Notes under the pieces: generated by a model
Seen by the model: the letters and a program-made list of their open reading frames with translations, nothing else
What the model was told of the DNA's origin: nothing
The model's database searches: none
Assembly: GCA_964457365.1 (NCBI GenBank)
Contig: CAYWFP010000002.1
Location: 38,615 to 102,614 of the forward strand
Length of the DNA stretch: 64,000 nt
Source: CAYWFP01 sp964457365
GTDB taxonomy: Bacteria; Planctomycetota; SZUA-567
Direction: 5' to 3'
Shown: positions 1-11,117 of the stretch, one piece after another
Layout: each line of letters opens with the position of its first letter
How positions within the stretch are numbered: position 1 is the first letter of the stretch
Made by a program: the position numbers and the translations under genes

Positions 1-1347
1 CTTGGCCACCGCGAGCCGGAAGCGGATCTCCGGCGTCATCAGCGGCGTGTCGTCGAGGATCTTCAGCGCGTCGCGGACGCCCTCGTAGTCGCCTTTCTCG
101 CGCTGCTTCTTGTTCGCCTGCTTGACCAGTTCCTCGCGCAGCGTGTCGGGGCGCAGGTGGCAGAGCGCGGTGCGGTAGAGCTGGAAGTGGTCGTCCCCGG
201 CCTCGTACAGCTCGAGCATGTGGCGAATCATCGCCCGCGCGCGGTCGGGCTTGATGCGGTTCTCGTGGCTCTCGAGGATGCGCACCATCTCCACGGCTTC
301 GGCGCGGTTGGTGACGTCGTCGATGTGGCGCAGGATCACCTCCACGGCCGCGGGCATGTTGCGCAGCGCGGCGGCGGCAGCCTCGCGCAGTTCGTGCTCG
401 GGATGGTGCAGGAAGCCGAGGATCAGTTCGGCGTTGGTGATCGAGTTGATCTGCCCGAGCATGTGCAGGGCGAACTTGCGCACGCCCAGCAGGCGGTTCT
501 GCAGCAGCGCCCGCAGGCGGTTGTTGTCCGCGCGGCGGGGCTTGAGTTGGCTCAGCAGCGTCACGGCATGCTTGACCAGCCCCTCGAAATCGGCCTCCCC
601 GAGGATCGGCATCACCGCCTCGAAGACGTCGCGGTGCTTGTCGCCGGCGAGGCCGAGGCTGCCGAGGCTCATCAGGGCGTGCCGGCGGATTTGCTGGGGG
701 TATTCGCTGCGGACGTACTTGAGCAGATTCTCCTTGCTGCGCGGCTCGCCCAGGATGCCGTGGGCGATGATCAGCGCCGAGAGGGCGGTGTCGTTCTTCT
801 TCAGCCGCGTGTCCGAGAGCGCGCCGTTGAGGCGGTGAACGAGCTGGGTCCTGCTCTTGGCGTCGCAGTCGTCGATGGCCGCCCGCAGCGCGTGCACCGC
901 CTCGCGCACGAGTTCGTGGTCGGCGTCGAAGAAGCACTCCACGAGAAACGCGTGGCTCTGCGGCGTCTGGATGCGCGGGAGGATGTAGGCGAGTTTGTGC
1001 CGGGCGGTGCGCGAGAGGCGCGGGAACTGCTGTTTCATCAGCGGGACGAACTTGCCGCCGATGCGCGCCAGCGCGTCGAGCGCACGATCCTCGACCTCGC
1101 CGTCGCGGTCCAGGAGCAGCAGCAGGTGTTTGATCGACTGCTCGTGCGGATTCTCCTCGATGGCGTGCAGCAACTCCAGCAGCACCTCCGGGTCGTTGGT
1201 GCTCTGCGCCACCTCGCCGAGGGCCTTGTGCACGCCGCTCTCGCGGGTGTGGATCGCGCCGAGCACGCGCAGCGCCGCCACCTGCAGCTCCGGATCGTCC
1301 TCGCGCAGGAGGTTGCAGATGGCCTTCAGCGTCGCGTTCATGGTCAT
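1..1347 (-). CDS. HEAT-repeat protein, 3' end beyond window
   Basis: An open minus-strand frame of 449 codons runs without a stop from the Met at 1347 to the left edge, so the C-terminus is missing. The translation is a series of paired amphipathic helices typical of HEAT/armadillo repeats (for example LQVAALRVLG, VREAVHALRA, IRRHALMSLGSLG, LREAAAAALRNM). No signal peptide, membrane helix or catalytic motif is visible, so a cytoplasmic scaffold or adaptor is the likely role. A second in-frame Met lies two codons downstream (1341), and the ribosome site is weak at either start. Long plus-strand open frames over the same bases are composition shadows. The fold call is fairly secure; the partner is unknown. 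Confidence 0.75.
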   Translation of the reverse strand, partial: MTMNATLKAICNLLREDDPELQVAALRVLGAIHTRESGVHKALGEVAQSTNDPEVLLELLHAIEENPHEQSIKHLLLLLDRDGEVEDRALDALARIGGKFVPLMKQQFPRLSRTARHKLAYILPRIQTPQSHAFLVECFFDADHELVREAVHALRAAIDDCDAKSRTQLVHRLNGALSDTRLKKNDTALSALIIAHGILGEPRSKENLLKYVRSEYPQQIRRHALMSLGSLGLAGDKHRDVFEAVMPILGEADFEGLVKHAVTLLSQLKPRRADNNRLRALLQNRLLGVRKFALHMLGQINSITNAELILGFLHHPEHELREAAAAALRNMPAAVEVILRHIDDVTNRAEAVEMVRILESHENRIKPDRARAMIRHMLELYEAGDDHFQLYRTALCHLRPDTLREELVKQANKKQREKGDYEGVRDALKILDDTPLMTPEIRFRLAVAK

Positions 1348-1529
1348 GGGCCGGGTTCCCGCCAAGTCGCGGCGCCGGCTACCCGCCGGCGGCATCGCGG
1401 TGACGCGGCAGTATAGACAGGGCGGGCGAAAGCGTCAATTCAAAAGGTCCGTTTTTTGCATAACAAACAGGCGAGTCGCCGTCGGAGCCGGAGACGATAC
1501 GGGACGCCCGCGGGCGGCGGGGGTGCGAA

Positions 1530-2102
1530 TCAGCCCAGTTTCCCGGCCAGCCAGGCGAGGTTCTCGGCGAAGCGGTCGACGGTCGTCAGCGCCTCCTCGT
1601 CCCGCGCGACGTCGCCGGGCTCGCGGGCGATGGCGATATTCCAGTAGGAGGAGCCGGGGACGACCATCTCGTGGATCATGAACCAGTACAGCAGTTGCGC
1701 GTAGGTGAAGTTCTGCCCCGCGCGGCGCGCGACGGCGAGCGGCCCGCCGAGCTTGCGCGAGAAGAGGTTGCCGTTGCCGCGGGCGACGTAGCCGGCGCGG
1801 TCGAGCAGCGACATGGTCTCGGGCGTGGCCGAGCCGAAGTAGACGGGCGAGCCGACGACAATAATGTCGGCCTCGACCATGCGGAAGAAGATGTCGTGGA
1901 AGTCGTCGTCCTCGAGGCAGCAGCGGCGGTCCTGTTTCTTGCGGCAGGCGCCGCAGCCGGTGCAGGGCATGACGGTCTTGTCGGCCAGGCGGATCAGCTC
2001 GACGCCGTGGCCGAATTCGCGGAGTTTGTCCAGGCAGCGCTGCAGAAGCTGTTCGGTGTTGCCGTTCTTGCGCGGGCTGCCGCAGATGGCGATGGCGTTC
2101 AT
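1530..2102 (-). CDS. NADPH-dependent FMN reductase / iron-sulfur flavoprotein family
   Basis: This 190-residue flavodoxin-fold protein starts with the family signature ICGSPRKNGNT (residues 6-16), which binds the FMN phosphate. A cysteine cluster PCTGCGACRK (Cys47, Cys50, Cys53), followed by Cys61 and Cys62, resembles the iron-sulfur-binding insert of ISF-type flavoproteins. The usual role is electron transfer or reduction of small substrates in the cytoplasm; the partner is unknown. The start at 2102 is preceded by a strong AAAGGAGA ribosome site. A longer open frame reaches upstream to 2855, but that part is a shadow of the sialidase-like gene. It lies 23 bases downstream of that gene and could be its last cotranscribed member. 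Confidence 0.85.
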   Translation of the reverse strand: MNAIAICGSPRKNGNTEQLLQRCLDKLREFGHGVELIRLADKTVMPCTGCGACRKKQDRRCCLEDDDFHDIFFRMVEADIIVVGSPVYFGSATPETMSLLDRAGYVARGNGNLFSRKLGGPLAVARRAGQNFTYAQLLYWFMIHEMVVPGSSYWNIAIAREPGDVARDEEALTTVDRFAENLAWLAGKLG

Positions 2103-2125
2103 GAAACGGGTCTCCTTTCTCCGGG

Positions 2126-3121
2126 TTATCCGAGGACGTCGGCCTTGGTGAAGACCGAGAGCAGGATCTCGGCCGCGCCCCGGCGCTCCCGGTCGTGTAC
2201 GGCGTAGACGGTGCCGTCGTCGGTCCGCGTCGCGTCGGGGTAGCTGACGTTGTCGCGTTCGTCGAGCATGAGCCCGCCCCGCCAGGTCTTGCCCTCGTCC
2301 GACGAGAGCGAGGCCGTCATGCCGGCGCGCCTCTCCGGGTCGGGGCTGTTGATCAGCAACCAGTCGCCGTCGGGGAGCGCGCGCAGGCAGAAGCGCGAGC
2401 CGGGGTTGGCGACGGCGGTCGGCTCGCCCGGCGACCAGGTGCGGCCCCGGTCGTGCGAGCGGCTCTGCCAGATCGTGCCGCCGCCGGCGCGGATATACAT
2501 CAAGAGCGAACCGTCGCGGCATTCGACGATCATGTTCTCCAGCGCCCAGTCGGGCGCGACCACCGCGCCGTGCAGGCGCCAGGTCCGGCCCTCGTCGTGC
2601 GAGACGCCCACGCCCTGCAACTGCTCGCCGCCGGCGAACCAGGCGTAGCAGCGGTTGAGCGCGTGGGTGACGGGCATGATCCACTCGCCGGTCGAGAGCG
2701 CGATCGGCTTGTTCATGCGGAAGCTGAACGGAACGTCGTAGCCGACGCGGAACTCCCCGCCCCAGGCGAGCGACCCGGCGTCGGGCATGGCTAAGACGCG
2801 CGCGAAGACGCCGTGCGCGGCGGTCTCGTTGTCGCCGCGGTTGTAGATCAGCCAAAGCGCGCCGGTGGGGGCGATCCAGAGCGCAGGATCGAACGCGCGC
2901 CCCGCGGGCGATGGCGCGGCCATGACCAGCGGCTCGCCGAAGCTGTCGCCGCCGTCGTCGCTGAGGGCCAGGTAGACGGTGTTCCGGGGCGAGGGCTCGC
3001 CTTCGCCGCCGGAGAACCAGGTGAGAAAAAGCCTGCCGCCGGGGCTGACCTCGATGCCGGGGATGCCGGCCCAGGACTGTTCGATGCGCTTGGCGTTCAT
3101 CACCACGTGCTTGGTCTTCAT
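2126..3121 (-). CDS. Sialidase/BNR-repeat family protein
   Basis: The 331-residue product contains four clear Asp-box (BNR) motifs of the S-x-D-x-G-x-T/S-F/W form: SDDGGDSF, SHDEGRTW, SHDRGRTW and SSDEGKTW. They are spaced as in a six-bladed sialidase propeller. Such proteins are common in PVC genomes and often lack proven sialidase activity. No signal peptide is present, so a cytoplasmic location is predicted. The start Met at 3121 follows a GGAGGAGA ribosome site. It lies 20 bases behind lon and 23 ahead of the flavoprotein gene, so it probably belongs to the same transcript. The substrate is not inferable from sequence alone. Confidence 0.85.
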   Translation of the reverse strand: MKTKHVVMNAKRIEQSWAGIPGIEVSPGGRLFLTWFSGGEGEPSPRNTVYLALSDDGGDSFGEPLVMAAPSPAGRAFDPALWIAPTGALWLIYNRGDNETAAHGVFARVLAMPDAGSLAWGGEFRVGYDVPFSFRMNKPIALSTGEWIMPVTHALNRCYAWFAGGEQLQGVGVSHDEGRTWRLHGAVVAPDWALENMIVECRDGSLLMYIRAGGGTIWQSRSHDRGRTWSPGEPTAVANPGSRFCLRALPDGDWLLINSPDPERRAGMTASLSSDEGKTWRGGLMLDERDNVSYPDATRTDDGTVYAVHDRERRGAAEILLSVFTKADVLG

Positions 3122-3141
3122 CTCGTCTCCTCCGGAGAAGA

Positions 3142-5547
<2,406 letters not shown>

Positions 5548-5593
5548 TGGTCGTCCAGATGTCCGGTAAGGCGAAGTCCCGGCGCGGGGCGGC

Positions 5594-6034
5594 TCAGCCG
5601 CGCGTGATCTCGATGCCGACGCTGTCCGTGGAGGCCTTTTTCGCGTGCGGCAGGTAAATCTCCAGAATCCCGTTCTTGAAAGCGGCGACGGCCTTGAGCG
5701 CGTCGGTCGGCGACGGCAGCGGCAGCACGCGTTCGAACGGGCCGTGATGGATCTCCATGAGGCGGTAGCCCTTCTTGCAGCGGGGACTCTCCTCGCGGCG
5801 GTGGCCGACGATGCGCAGCAGCGTCCCCGCGACGCTGAGCGCGACGTCGCCGGGCGCCACGCCGGCCATCTCCAGCAGCACCACGACGCCGTCGTCGGTG
5901 TCGTAGATATCGGCCGCCGGGCGCCAGCCCTCGTACGGCGAGTCGCCGGTTTCGAGCAGCTTGCGGACGATCTCCTTGTCGCCCTTGACCTGCATCCGCA
6001 TCCCCGCGTTGTAATATTTGCCGAAGTAGGACAT
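5594..6034 (-). CDS. Hsp20/alpha-crystallin family small heat-shock protein
   Basis: The product is 146 residues. The central alpha-crystallin domain is recognisable from the PAADIYDTDDGVVVLLEMAGV start, a middle strand GTLLRIVGHRR, and the HHGPFERVLPLP and GILEIYLPHAKKA strands. The family holds unfolding proteins in a refoldable state. Met at 6034 has a GGAGAA ribosome site eight bases upstream; an earlier in-frame Met at 6079 lacks one. The 'ESPRCKKGYRLMEIHH' segment is slightly atypical for the domain. It probably leads an operon with lon. An 18-base perfect palindrome lies just upstream (6062-6079). Confidence 0.93.
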   Translation of the reverse strand: MSYFGKYYNAGMRMQVKGDKEIVRKLLETGDSPYEGWRPAADIYDTDDGVVVLLEMAGVAPGDVALSVAGTLLRIVGHRREESPRCKKGYRLMEIHHGPFERVLPLPSPTDALKAVAAFKNGILEIYLPHAKKASTDSVGIEITRG

Positions 6035-6061
6035 GCGTTTCTCCGCACCAAGGGTAATCCG

Positions 6062-6079
6062 TTGCCGCCGCGGCGGCAA
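6062..6079. promoter_or_regulatory. 18-bp perfect palindrome upstream of hsp20
   Basis: The sequence TTGCCGCCGCGGCGGCAA is a perfect 18-base inverted repeat, 28 bases from the hsp20 start codon. Its place in the leader or core promoter of a heat-shock gene makes it a candidate operator for a dimeric repressor. It is not the CIRCE element (TTAGCACTC-N9-GAGTGCTAA). It could also simply form a stable leader hairpin. Confidence 0.4.
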
Positions 6080-6323
6080 GGTTTTTCCGCGCCCTTTTCC
6101 CTGCGGCGCCGGTGCGGACGTCCATTTCTTCTGGAAATATTACTCCTTGGCGCGGCACCGGTTAGGACGGATTTCGGCGCGCCGGAGCCGGCGGGGCTGC
6201 TTGACGGAAACGAGGCGCGTGTCTACATTGGGGCGCAGGCGTTAACTCCTTGGAATTCATGCGTTTAACAGGTCGAACAGCAGTGACCGCCGACGCGGCG
6301 CTGTCAGTGGCGGAGGCAAGGCG

Positions 6324-7592
6324 ATGACGATCGAAACGGAAGACCAACTGCGCGCGACCGTCTGGGAGACCGTGCACAAGCTGCCGGTCTTCGACATTCA
6401 CACGCATCTGTACGACGCGCGATTCGGCGAGCTGTTGCTCTGGGGCATCGACGAATTGCTGTCGTATCACTACCTCGTCGCCGAGACTTTCCGCGGCTGC
6501 CCCAAGACCGCCGAGGGCGCGTGCCTGACGCCCGAGGACTTCTTCGCCCTGAGCAAGAGCGAGCAGGGCGACATCGTCTGGCAGACGCTCTTTGTCGAGC
6601 AGTCGCCGCTGAGCGAGTCGACGCGCGGAGTGCTGACGACGCTGGGGTTGCTGGGGCAGGATCCGGGGACGCGCGATCTGCAGGCCTACCGGCGGTATTT
6701 CCGGGCGCGGAGCGTCGAGGAGCATATCGACGAGGTGATGCGCATCGCCAACCTCGAGGCCGTGGTCATGACCAACGACCCGTTCGACGAACTGGAGCGG
6801 CCGGTCTGGGAGGAAGGCGGCGAGGGCGATCCGCGCTTCAAGGCGGCGCTGCGCCTCGACGGGCTGCTAATCCACTGGCGCGAGAACCACCCCCGGCTCA
6901 AGGCGTGGGGCTACAACGTCAAGAAGGGGCTGGACAAGAACGTCTACGCCGAGTTGCAGCGCTTTCTCAACGACTGGATCGACCGCATGCGGCCGCTCTA
7001 CCTGGCGGTTTCGCTGCCGCCCTCGTTCGACCCGTGGGACAAGAGCGACGCCTCGAAGATTATCGAGAAGGCGGTGTTGCCGGTCTGCCGCGAGCGGAAC
7101 CTCCCGTTCGCGATGATGATCGGCGTCAAGAAGCTGACCAACCCCGCGCTGCGCCTCGCCGGCGACTCGGTGGGCAAGGCCGACATCGACGTGCTGGAGG
7201 AGCTCTGCGCGGCCTACCCGGAGAACAAGTTCCTGGTGACCATGCTCAGCCGCGAGAACCAGCACGAGCTCTGCGTCGCCGCGCGCAAGTTCGCCAATCT
7301 GATGCCCTTCGGCTGCTGGTGGTTCCTCAACGACCCGATGACCATCGACGAGATGACGCGCATGCGCCTGGAACTTCTGGGCGCCTCGTTCATTCCGCAG
7401 CACAGCGACGCGCGGGTGCTGGACCAGCTCCTGTACAAGTGGGCGCATTCGCGCTGGCTGATCGCGCACGTACTGATCGACAAGTACTGCGATCTGCACC
7501 GGACCGGCTGGCGCGTCGGCGCCGAGGAGATCGAGCGCGACGTGCGCAACCTCTTCGGCGAAAACTTCAAACGATTCGTCGGCCTGGCGTGA
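6324..7592 (+). CDS. Glucuronate isomerase-like amidohydrolase-superfamily protein
   Basis: This 422-residue protein resembles planctomycete-type uronate isomerases (UxaC family): the N-terminal metal-binding motif FDIHTHLYD (about 24-32) is followed by LLLWGIDELLSYHYL, a family signature. Uronate isomerase converts D-glucuronate or D-galacturonate to the keto-sugar in hexuronate breakdown. It is shorter than the classical enzyme (about 470 residues), so a related amidohydrolase with another substrate is possible. No signal peptide is present. A GGAGG ribosome site precedes Met 6324. It is divergent from hsp20, with about 290 bases of shared upstream region. Confidence 0.72.
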   Translation: MTIETEDQLRATVWETVHKLPVFDIHTHLYDARFGELLLWGIDELLSYHYLVAETFRGCPKTAEGACLTPEDFFALSKSEQGDIVWQTLFVEQSPLSESTRGVLTTLGLLGQDPGTRDLQAYRRYFRARSVEEHIDEVMRIANLEAVVMTNDPFDELERPVWEEGGEGDPRFKAALRLDGLLIHWRENHPRLKAWGYNVKKGLDKNVYAELQRFLNDWIDRMRPLYLAVSLPPSFDPWDKSDASKIIEKAVLPVCRERNLPFAMMIGVKKLTNPALRLAGDSVGKADIDVLEELCAAYPENKFLVTMLSRENQHELCVAARKFANLMPFGCWWFLNDPMTIDEMTRMRLELLGASFIPQHSDARVLDQLLYKWAHSRWLIAHVLIDKYCDLHRTGWRVGAEEIERDVRNLFGENFKRFVGLA

Positions 7593-7636
7593 GCCGGACC
7601 GATTCCGCCGGCGGCGGGGCGGTACGCGCTTCTCGA

Positions 7637-7665
7637 TTGCGCCGCCGGGGCCGACCCGGTATAAC
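7637..7665 (+). promoter_or_regulatory. Sigma-70-type promoter for the lipoprotein-RDD-Maf gene
   Basis: TTGCGC (7637-7642) and TATAAC (7660-7665) are separated by 17 bases. The expected transcription start falls about seven bases further on, at or next to the ATG at 7672. There is no Shine-Dalgarno motif between the -10 box and the ATG, so the message may be leaderless. Confidence 0.5.
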
Positions 7666-7671
7666 CTCGTC

Positions 7672-9879
7672 ATGTTGCGACCGATTCCCGGCGTTCTGTT
7701 CATCCTCCCGGCACTGTTCCTCGCCGGCTGTACCGCTCCCGAGCGCTACGTCCAACCCGTGGCCGCCGTCGTCGGCGATCGGCTGGTCGTGCTGGCGCAC
7801 GTCTTCGGCGAGGACGACCCGTGGGTGGTCTTCACCCGCGCCGACGAAGAGGCGTGGGTGCGCGGCAAGCGCTATCGCGGGCGGGTGGTCGCGCTCCTGC
7901 CGCGGCGGGACATCGCCGGCACGCCCCGTCCCGATACGATCCCCGTCGCCGGGCGCGAGGAGCCGGTGCCGCTGCCGCCGGAGGCGCCGGGGGTGACGCT
8001 GGTCTACGCCGACGGCGCGGTCTTCTCCGCCGATGCGCGGGTGCGCCAGCTCCAGCCGATGCTCCGCCCGCGCCGCGGGTACGAACTCCTCGCCGCCGCC
8101 GCGGTCGGCGACGAACTGGTGGCGGTGAAGCGCATCAACGGCGGGCTGCAGCTCCTGCGCCTCGACCGCGACGCGGCGAACGCGAGCCTGAGCTTCCGTC
8201 CGCGGTCGCGCACGGACGAGGAGGACGCGCCCCCGCCGGAGCCGCCGGAGCCGTGGGTGGCGTACGGCCCGCCGCGAAAGGTGATCGGTGAGCCGCAGAC
8301 GGTGCGGCTGGGACAGATCAACGGGGCGCCGGTGCTCTGCTATCGCACGGCGCTGGGCGCGCGCCCGCAACCGGGGCTGAAGCTCGTCGCGCTGAAAGAA
8401 GACGCCTGGACGACGCTGCCGGCGCCGGAGCCCGCCGGGCGGGGCGCGTACGCGTTGGGCACGGTCGCGGGCGAGACGACGCTGGCGCGGGCGCTGCGGG
8501 GCGGGAGCGTGGCCACGCCTTCGCGCCTGCGGGTGCAGCGCTTCGTCGAAGGACGGTGGCACGAGCCGCTGGCGGTGGCGGAGGGCGCCGAGTCGCTGGC
8601 GGTGCTGGGCCTGGCCGTCGCCGACGGCGACGCGGCCGGTTATATCGTCCTCGCCGACGGCGACAGCGTCGGGCTGCTCCGCTTCGACACGAGCCACGGC
8701 GTGCGCGCCTTGAGCGGGCCGGTGCCGCCCGGGAACGACGGCTGGCTCTGGCTGGCGGGGCTGCTGGCGATTCTCCTGGCCGGGTCGCTGCTGTTGACGC
8801 GGCACGCGCTGAGCCGGCGGGTGACGCGGCGGCCGGAGCTCAGGAAGGCGCTGGCGAGCCGCGCCATCGGCGGGCTGGCCGCGCCGATCGACCGGGCGCT
8901 GGCGTTCCTGGTGGACATGCTGCTGGTCATGCCCGTGCCGCTGATCCTGCTCTCGGAGACGGTGCTCAACCGCATCAACGACCTGAGCTATCTGGAGGAT
9001 CTGCGCTTCTTCTTCACCGCGCTGACGGCGATGACGATCTACGCCACGGTGGCCGAGTGCGTCTGGGGGCAAACGGTGGGCAAGCGCCTGCTGCGCATCC
9101 GCGTGCGCGCCGCCGCCGGCGGCAGCCCGGGGCGCCGGCAGATCGTCCTGCGCAACCTCTACCGCTACATCGACTTCTTCCCCGTGCCGCTGGGCGGGCT
9201 GGTGCTGCACTACCTCGTGGCGCTGGTCTTCGTCGTCCTCACGCCCAAGCGCCAGCGGCTGGGCGATCTGATGGCCGCGACGGTGGTGCTCTCGCACACG
9301 CCGCTGCCGGAGCGCACGTTCGTTCTCGCCAGCGCCTCGCCGCGGCGGCGCGACCTCTTCGCCGCGCTGGGCTACGACTTTGCCGTCCAGGCGCCGCGCA
9401 TCGAGGAGGAGATGCTGGCGGGGGAGACGCCGGAGAAGGCGGTGCTGCGCCTGGCCGAGAGGAAGGCGCTGACGGTGGCGCGCGAGCTTGACGCGGGGCA
9501 GATCGTGATCGCCGCGGACACGGTGGTCGTCGCCGGCGGGACGGCGCTCGGCAAGCCCGCCGACCGCGAGGACGCCGCGCGCATGCTCAGCCGCCTCTCG
9601 GGCCGGACCCACGAGGTCTACACCGGCGTGGCCGTCGTCGACAGCGCCACGCGGCAGAACCTGCTGGCGCTGGAGCGGACCGAGGTGGACTTCCATGCGC
9701 TCACGCCCGAGACGATCGAGAGCTACCTCGACTCCGGCGAAGCCGACGACAAGGCCGGCGCCTACGCCATCCAGGGCGCGGGCGGCAGGTTCGTCGCCGA
9801 CGTCCGCGGCTCGCTGAGCAACGTCATCGGCCTGCCGATGGAACGGCTGCGGGCGATGCTGGGCCACCTGGACGGGTAG
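7672..9879 (+). CDS. Lipoprotein - RDD membrane domain - Maf nucleotide pyrophosphatase fusion
   Basis: The 735-residue product joins three modules. Residues 1-20 form a lipoprotein signal with lipobox LAGC (Cys20), followed by about 330 extracytoplasmic residues of unrecognised, probably beta-rich sequence. A membrane helix (about 357-377) and a hydrophobic RDD domain (about 390-540) follow. A complete Maf/HAM1-like domain ends the protein: LASASPRRRDLF near 550, AADTVVV, and DKAGAYAIQG near the end. Maf enzymes hydrolyse noncanonical dTTP/UTP-type nucleotides and are usually small free cytosolic proteins. The topology would place Maf on the cytoplasmic face. No frameshift or stop separates the modules, so a true fusion is likely. 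The minus-strand frame over it is a shadow. Confidence 0.85.
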   Translation: MLRPIPGVLFILPALFLAGCTAPERYVQPVAAVVGDRLVVLAHVFGEDDPWVVFTRADEEAWVRGKRYRGRVVALLPRRDIAGTPRPDTIPVAGREEPVPLPPEAPGVTLVYADGAVFSADARVRQLQPMLRPRRGYELLAAAAVGDELVAVKRINGGLQLLRLDRDAANASLSFRPRSRTDEEDAPPPEPPEPWVAYGPPRKVIGEPQTVRLGQINGAPVLCYRTALGARPQPGLKLVALKEDAWTTLPAPEPAGRGAYALGTVAGETTLARALRGGSVATPSRLRVQRFVEGRWHEPLAVAEGAESLAVLGLAVADGDAAGYIVLADGDSVGLLRFDTSHGVRALSGPVPPGNDGWLWLAGLLAILLAGSLLLTRHALSRRVTRRPELRKALASRAIGGLAAPIDRALAFLVDMLLVMPVPLILLSETVLNRINDLSYLEDLRFFFTALTAMTIYATVAECVWGQTVGKRLLRIRVRAAAGGSPGRRQIVLRNLYRYIDFFPVPLGGLVLHYLVALVFVVLTPKRQRLGDLMAATVVLSHTPLPERTFVLASASPRRRDLFAALGYDFAVQAPRIEEEMLAGETPEKAVLRLAERKALTVARELDAGQIVIAADTVVVAGGTALGKPADREDAARMLSRLSGRTHEVYTGVAVVDSATRQNLLALERTEVDFHALTPETIESYLDSGEADDKAGAYAIQGAGGRFVADVRGSLSNVIGLPMERLRAMLGHLDG

Positions 9880-9916
9880 GCCGTACCATGGCGGTCGCGC
9901 GCGTGGCATGGCGGAC

Positions 9917-10861
9917 TCACCCCAGCGAGGCGATCATGCTCTCTTCCACCACGGCGGCCAGTTCCTCCGGCGTTCGCGCGGGGGCGAGGTGGACGCGCTC
10001 GGGGCCGTCGGTGCGGGAAGACCACTGGTGCCGCCGCGTGTGCGGATCGAACGTCAGCGACAGGCCGCGGCGTTCCGCGAAGAGCCCGCCGGCGCCGTTG
10101 ACGGCGTAGAGCACGGTCAACTGGTCCCAACTCGGCCGGTTCTCCTCCTCGCTGCCGAGCCAGATCCGGTAAGCCTCCTTGACGGGATGCCCCGCGGGCG
10201 CGGCCTGCATGAAGCGGCGGCCGGTCATGACCGTCTTGCCCGCGGGCTGGACCGCGACGGGGGCGGGCCATCGAGCGAGGACGAACGCGGCCGCCGCCGG
10301 GTCCATGCGCCAGTTGAACAGGTCTTGCCCCTCGGGGTAGTCGCCCCGGGCCATGGAGACGAGCTTATCGACCTTGGCGGCGACCAGGTCGCGCCCGGCG
10401 AGGGGGCTGTGCGCGTCCGGCGCGGAGCGCAGCAGTTCCGCCAGCGCCGTCAGGGTGCCGATGGCGCAGACGGTGACGCTCTTGGTCGGCTGCCGGGCCA
10501 GGAGCCGGCGGTAGAGGTCCACCGCAGCAGGCGCCTCGTCGCCGGCGTCGCCGGTGGTCGCCGCCGCCATCCGCTCGGTATACAGCATCCCCGCCTTTTC
10601 CAGGCGGACGCGATGCGCGCGGTAGTCGTCCGCGGCGGGGTTGAGCGCCCACGCCGCCGGCTCAAGCCGGCCGACGGGGAGTTCCTCGCGGCCGTACCAG
10701 CGGTTGATCGCGCGGGCGTAGCGCACGCAGGCGGGATGGGGGACGCTGCAGACGATGCCGAGGATCTCCGCCCGTCCGGCTATCGCGAGGCCGTGGAGCA
10801 CGGCGAGGGCGCCGGCGTCGTCGCAGTCGGTGTCGAGGTCGGTGTCGAGCAGCAGGCGCAC
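9917..10861 (-). CDS. Nucleoside hydrolase (IunH/RihA family)
   Basis: This 314-residue protein begins with the family calcium-binding signature DTDLDTDCDDAGAL (residues 6-19). It includes the mid-protein TVCAIGTLTALAELL segment that matches the N-I-(A/G)-P-L/T-T-N-L region. Nucleoside hydrolases split the N-glycosidic bond of purine or pyrimidine nucleosides for salvage or catabolism. The length is normal for the family. It has no signal peptide. The gene converges with the Maf fusion and diverges from the spermidine-synthase-like gene. Substrate preference cannot be read from the sequence. Confidence 0.85.
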   Translation of the reverse strand: MRLLLDTDLDTDCDDAGALAVLHGLAIAGRAEILGIVCSVPHPACVRYARAINRWYGREELPVGRLEPAAWALNPAADDYRAHRVRLEKAGMLYTERMAAATTGDAGDEAPAAVDLYRRLLARQPTKSVTVCAIGTLTALAELLRSAPDAHSPLAGRDLVAAKVDKLVSMARGDYPEGQDLFNWRMDPAAAAFVLARWPAPVAVQPAGKTVMTGRRFMQAAPAGHPVKEAYRIWLGSEEENRPSWDQLTVLYAVNGAGGLFAERRGLSLTFDPHTRRHQWSSRTDGPERVHLAPARTPEELAAVVEESMIASLG

Positions 10862-11020
10862 GGGAGCATCCTCTCGGGAAGAAGCGGAAATGCGTCGGTT
10901 CGTCCGCCGACAAGTCTGGCGAGACGGTCGGCAGGATAGCCGATCCCGCCGCGCGCGGCAAGCGCCGGGCGACCCCGGCGCGGAAAACGACGGTGGCGCG
11001 CGCCGTTCTTCATTTCCTCC

Positions 11021-11048
11021 TTGTGCCGTGCCGGCGCGTATCTATAAT
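11021..11048 (+). promoter_or_regulatory. Sigma-70-type promoter with consensus -10
   Basis: TTGTGC (11021-11026), a 16-base spacer and the perfect TATAAT (11043-11048) stand upstream of the membrane spermidine-synthase-like gene. The predicted start of transcription is near 11055. Confidence 0.6.
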
Positions 11049-11117
11049 CGAATTCTTTCCGGGAAGCCAGAAAGAGCCGGAGCCTTGAGCAGAGCCAGAC
11101 AGGAGTCCCCCCACGAG

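Noticed and set aside
157..1416. 419-residue plus-strand open frame
   Set aside because: Composition shadow of the HEAT-repeat gene on the minus strand; Arg/Ala/Val-rich translation without domains.
7567..9909. 780-residue minus-strand frame
   Set aside because: Shadow of the lipoprotein-RDD-Maf gene; low-complexity His/Arg/Gln translation.
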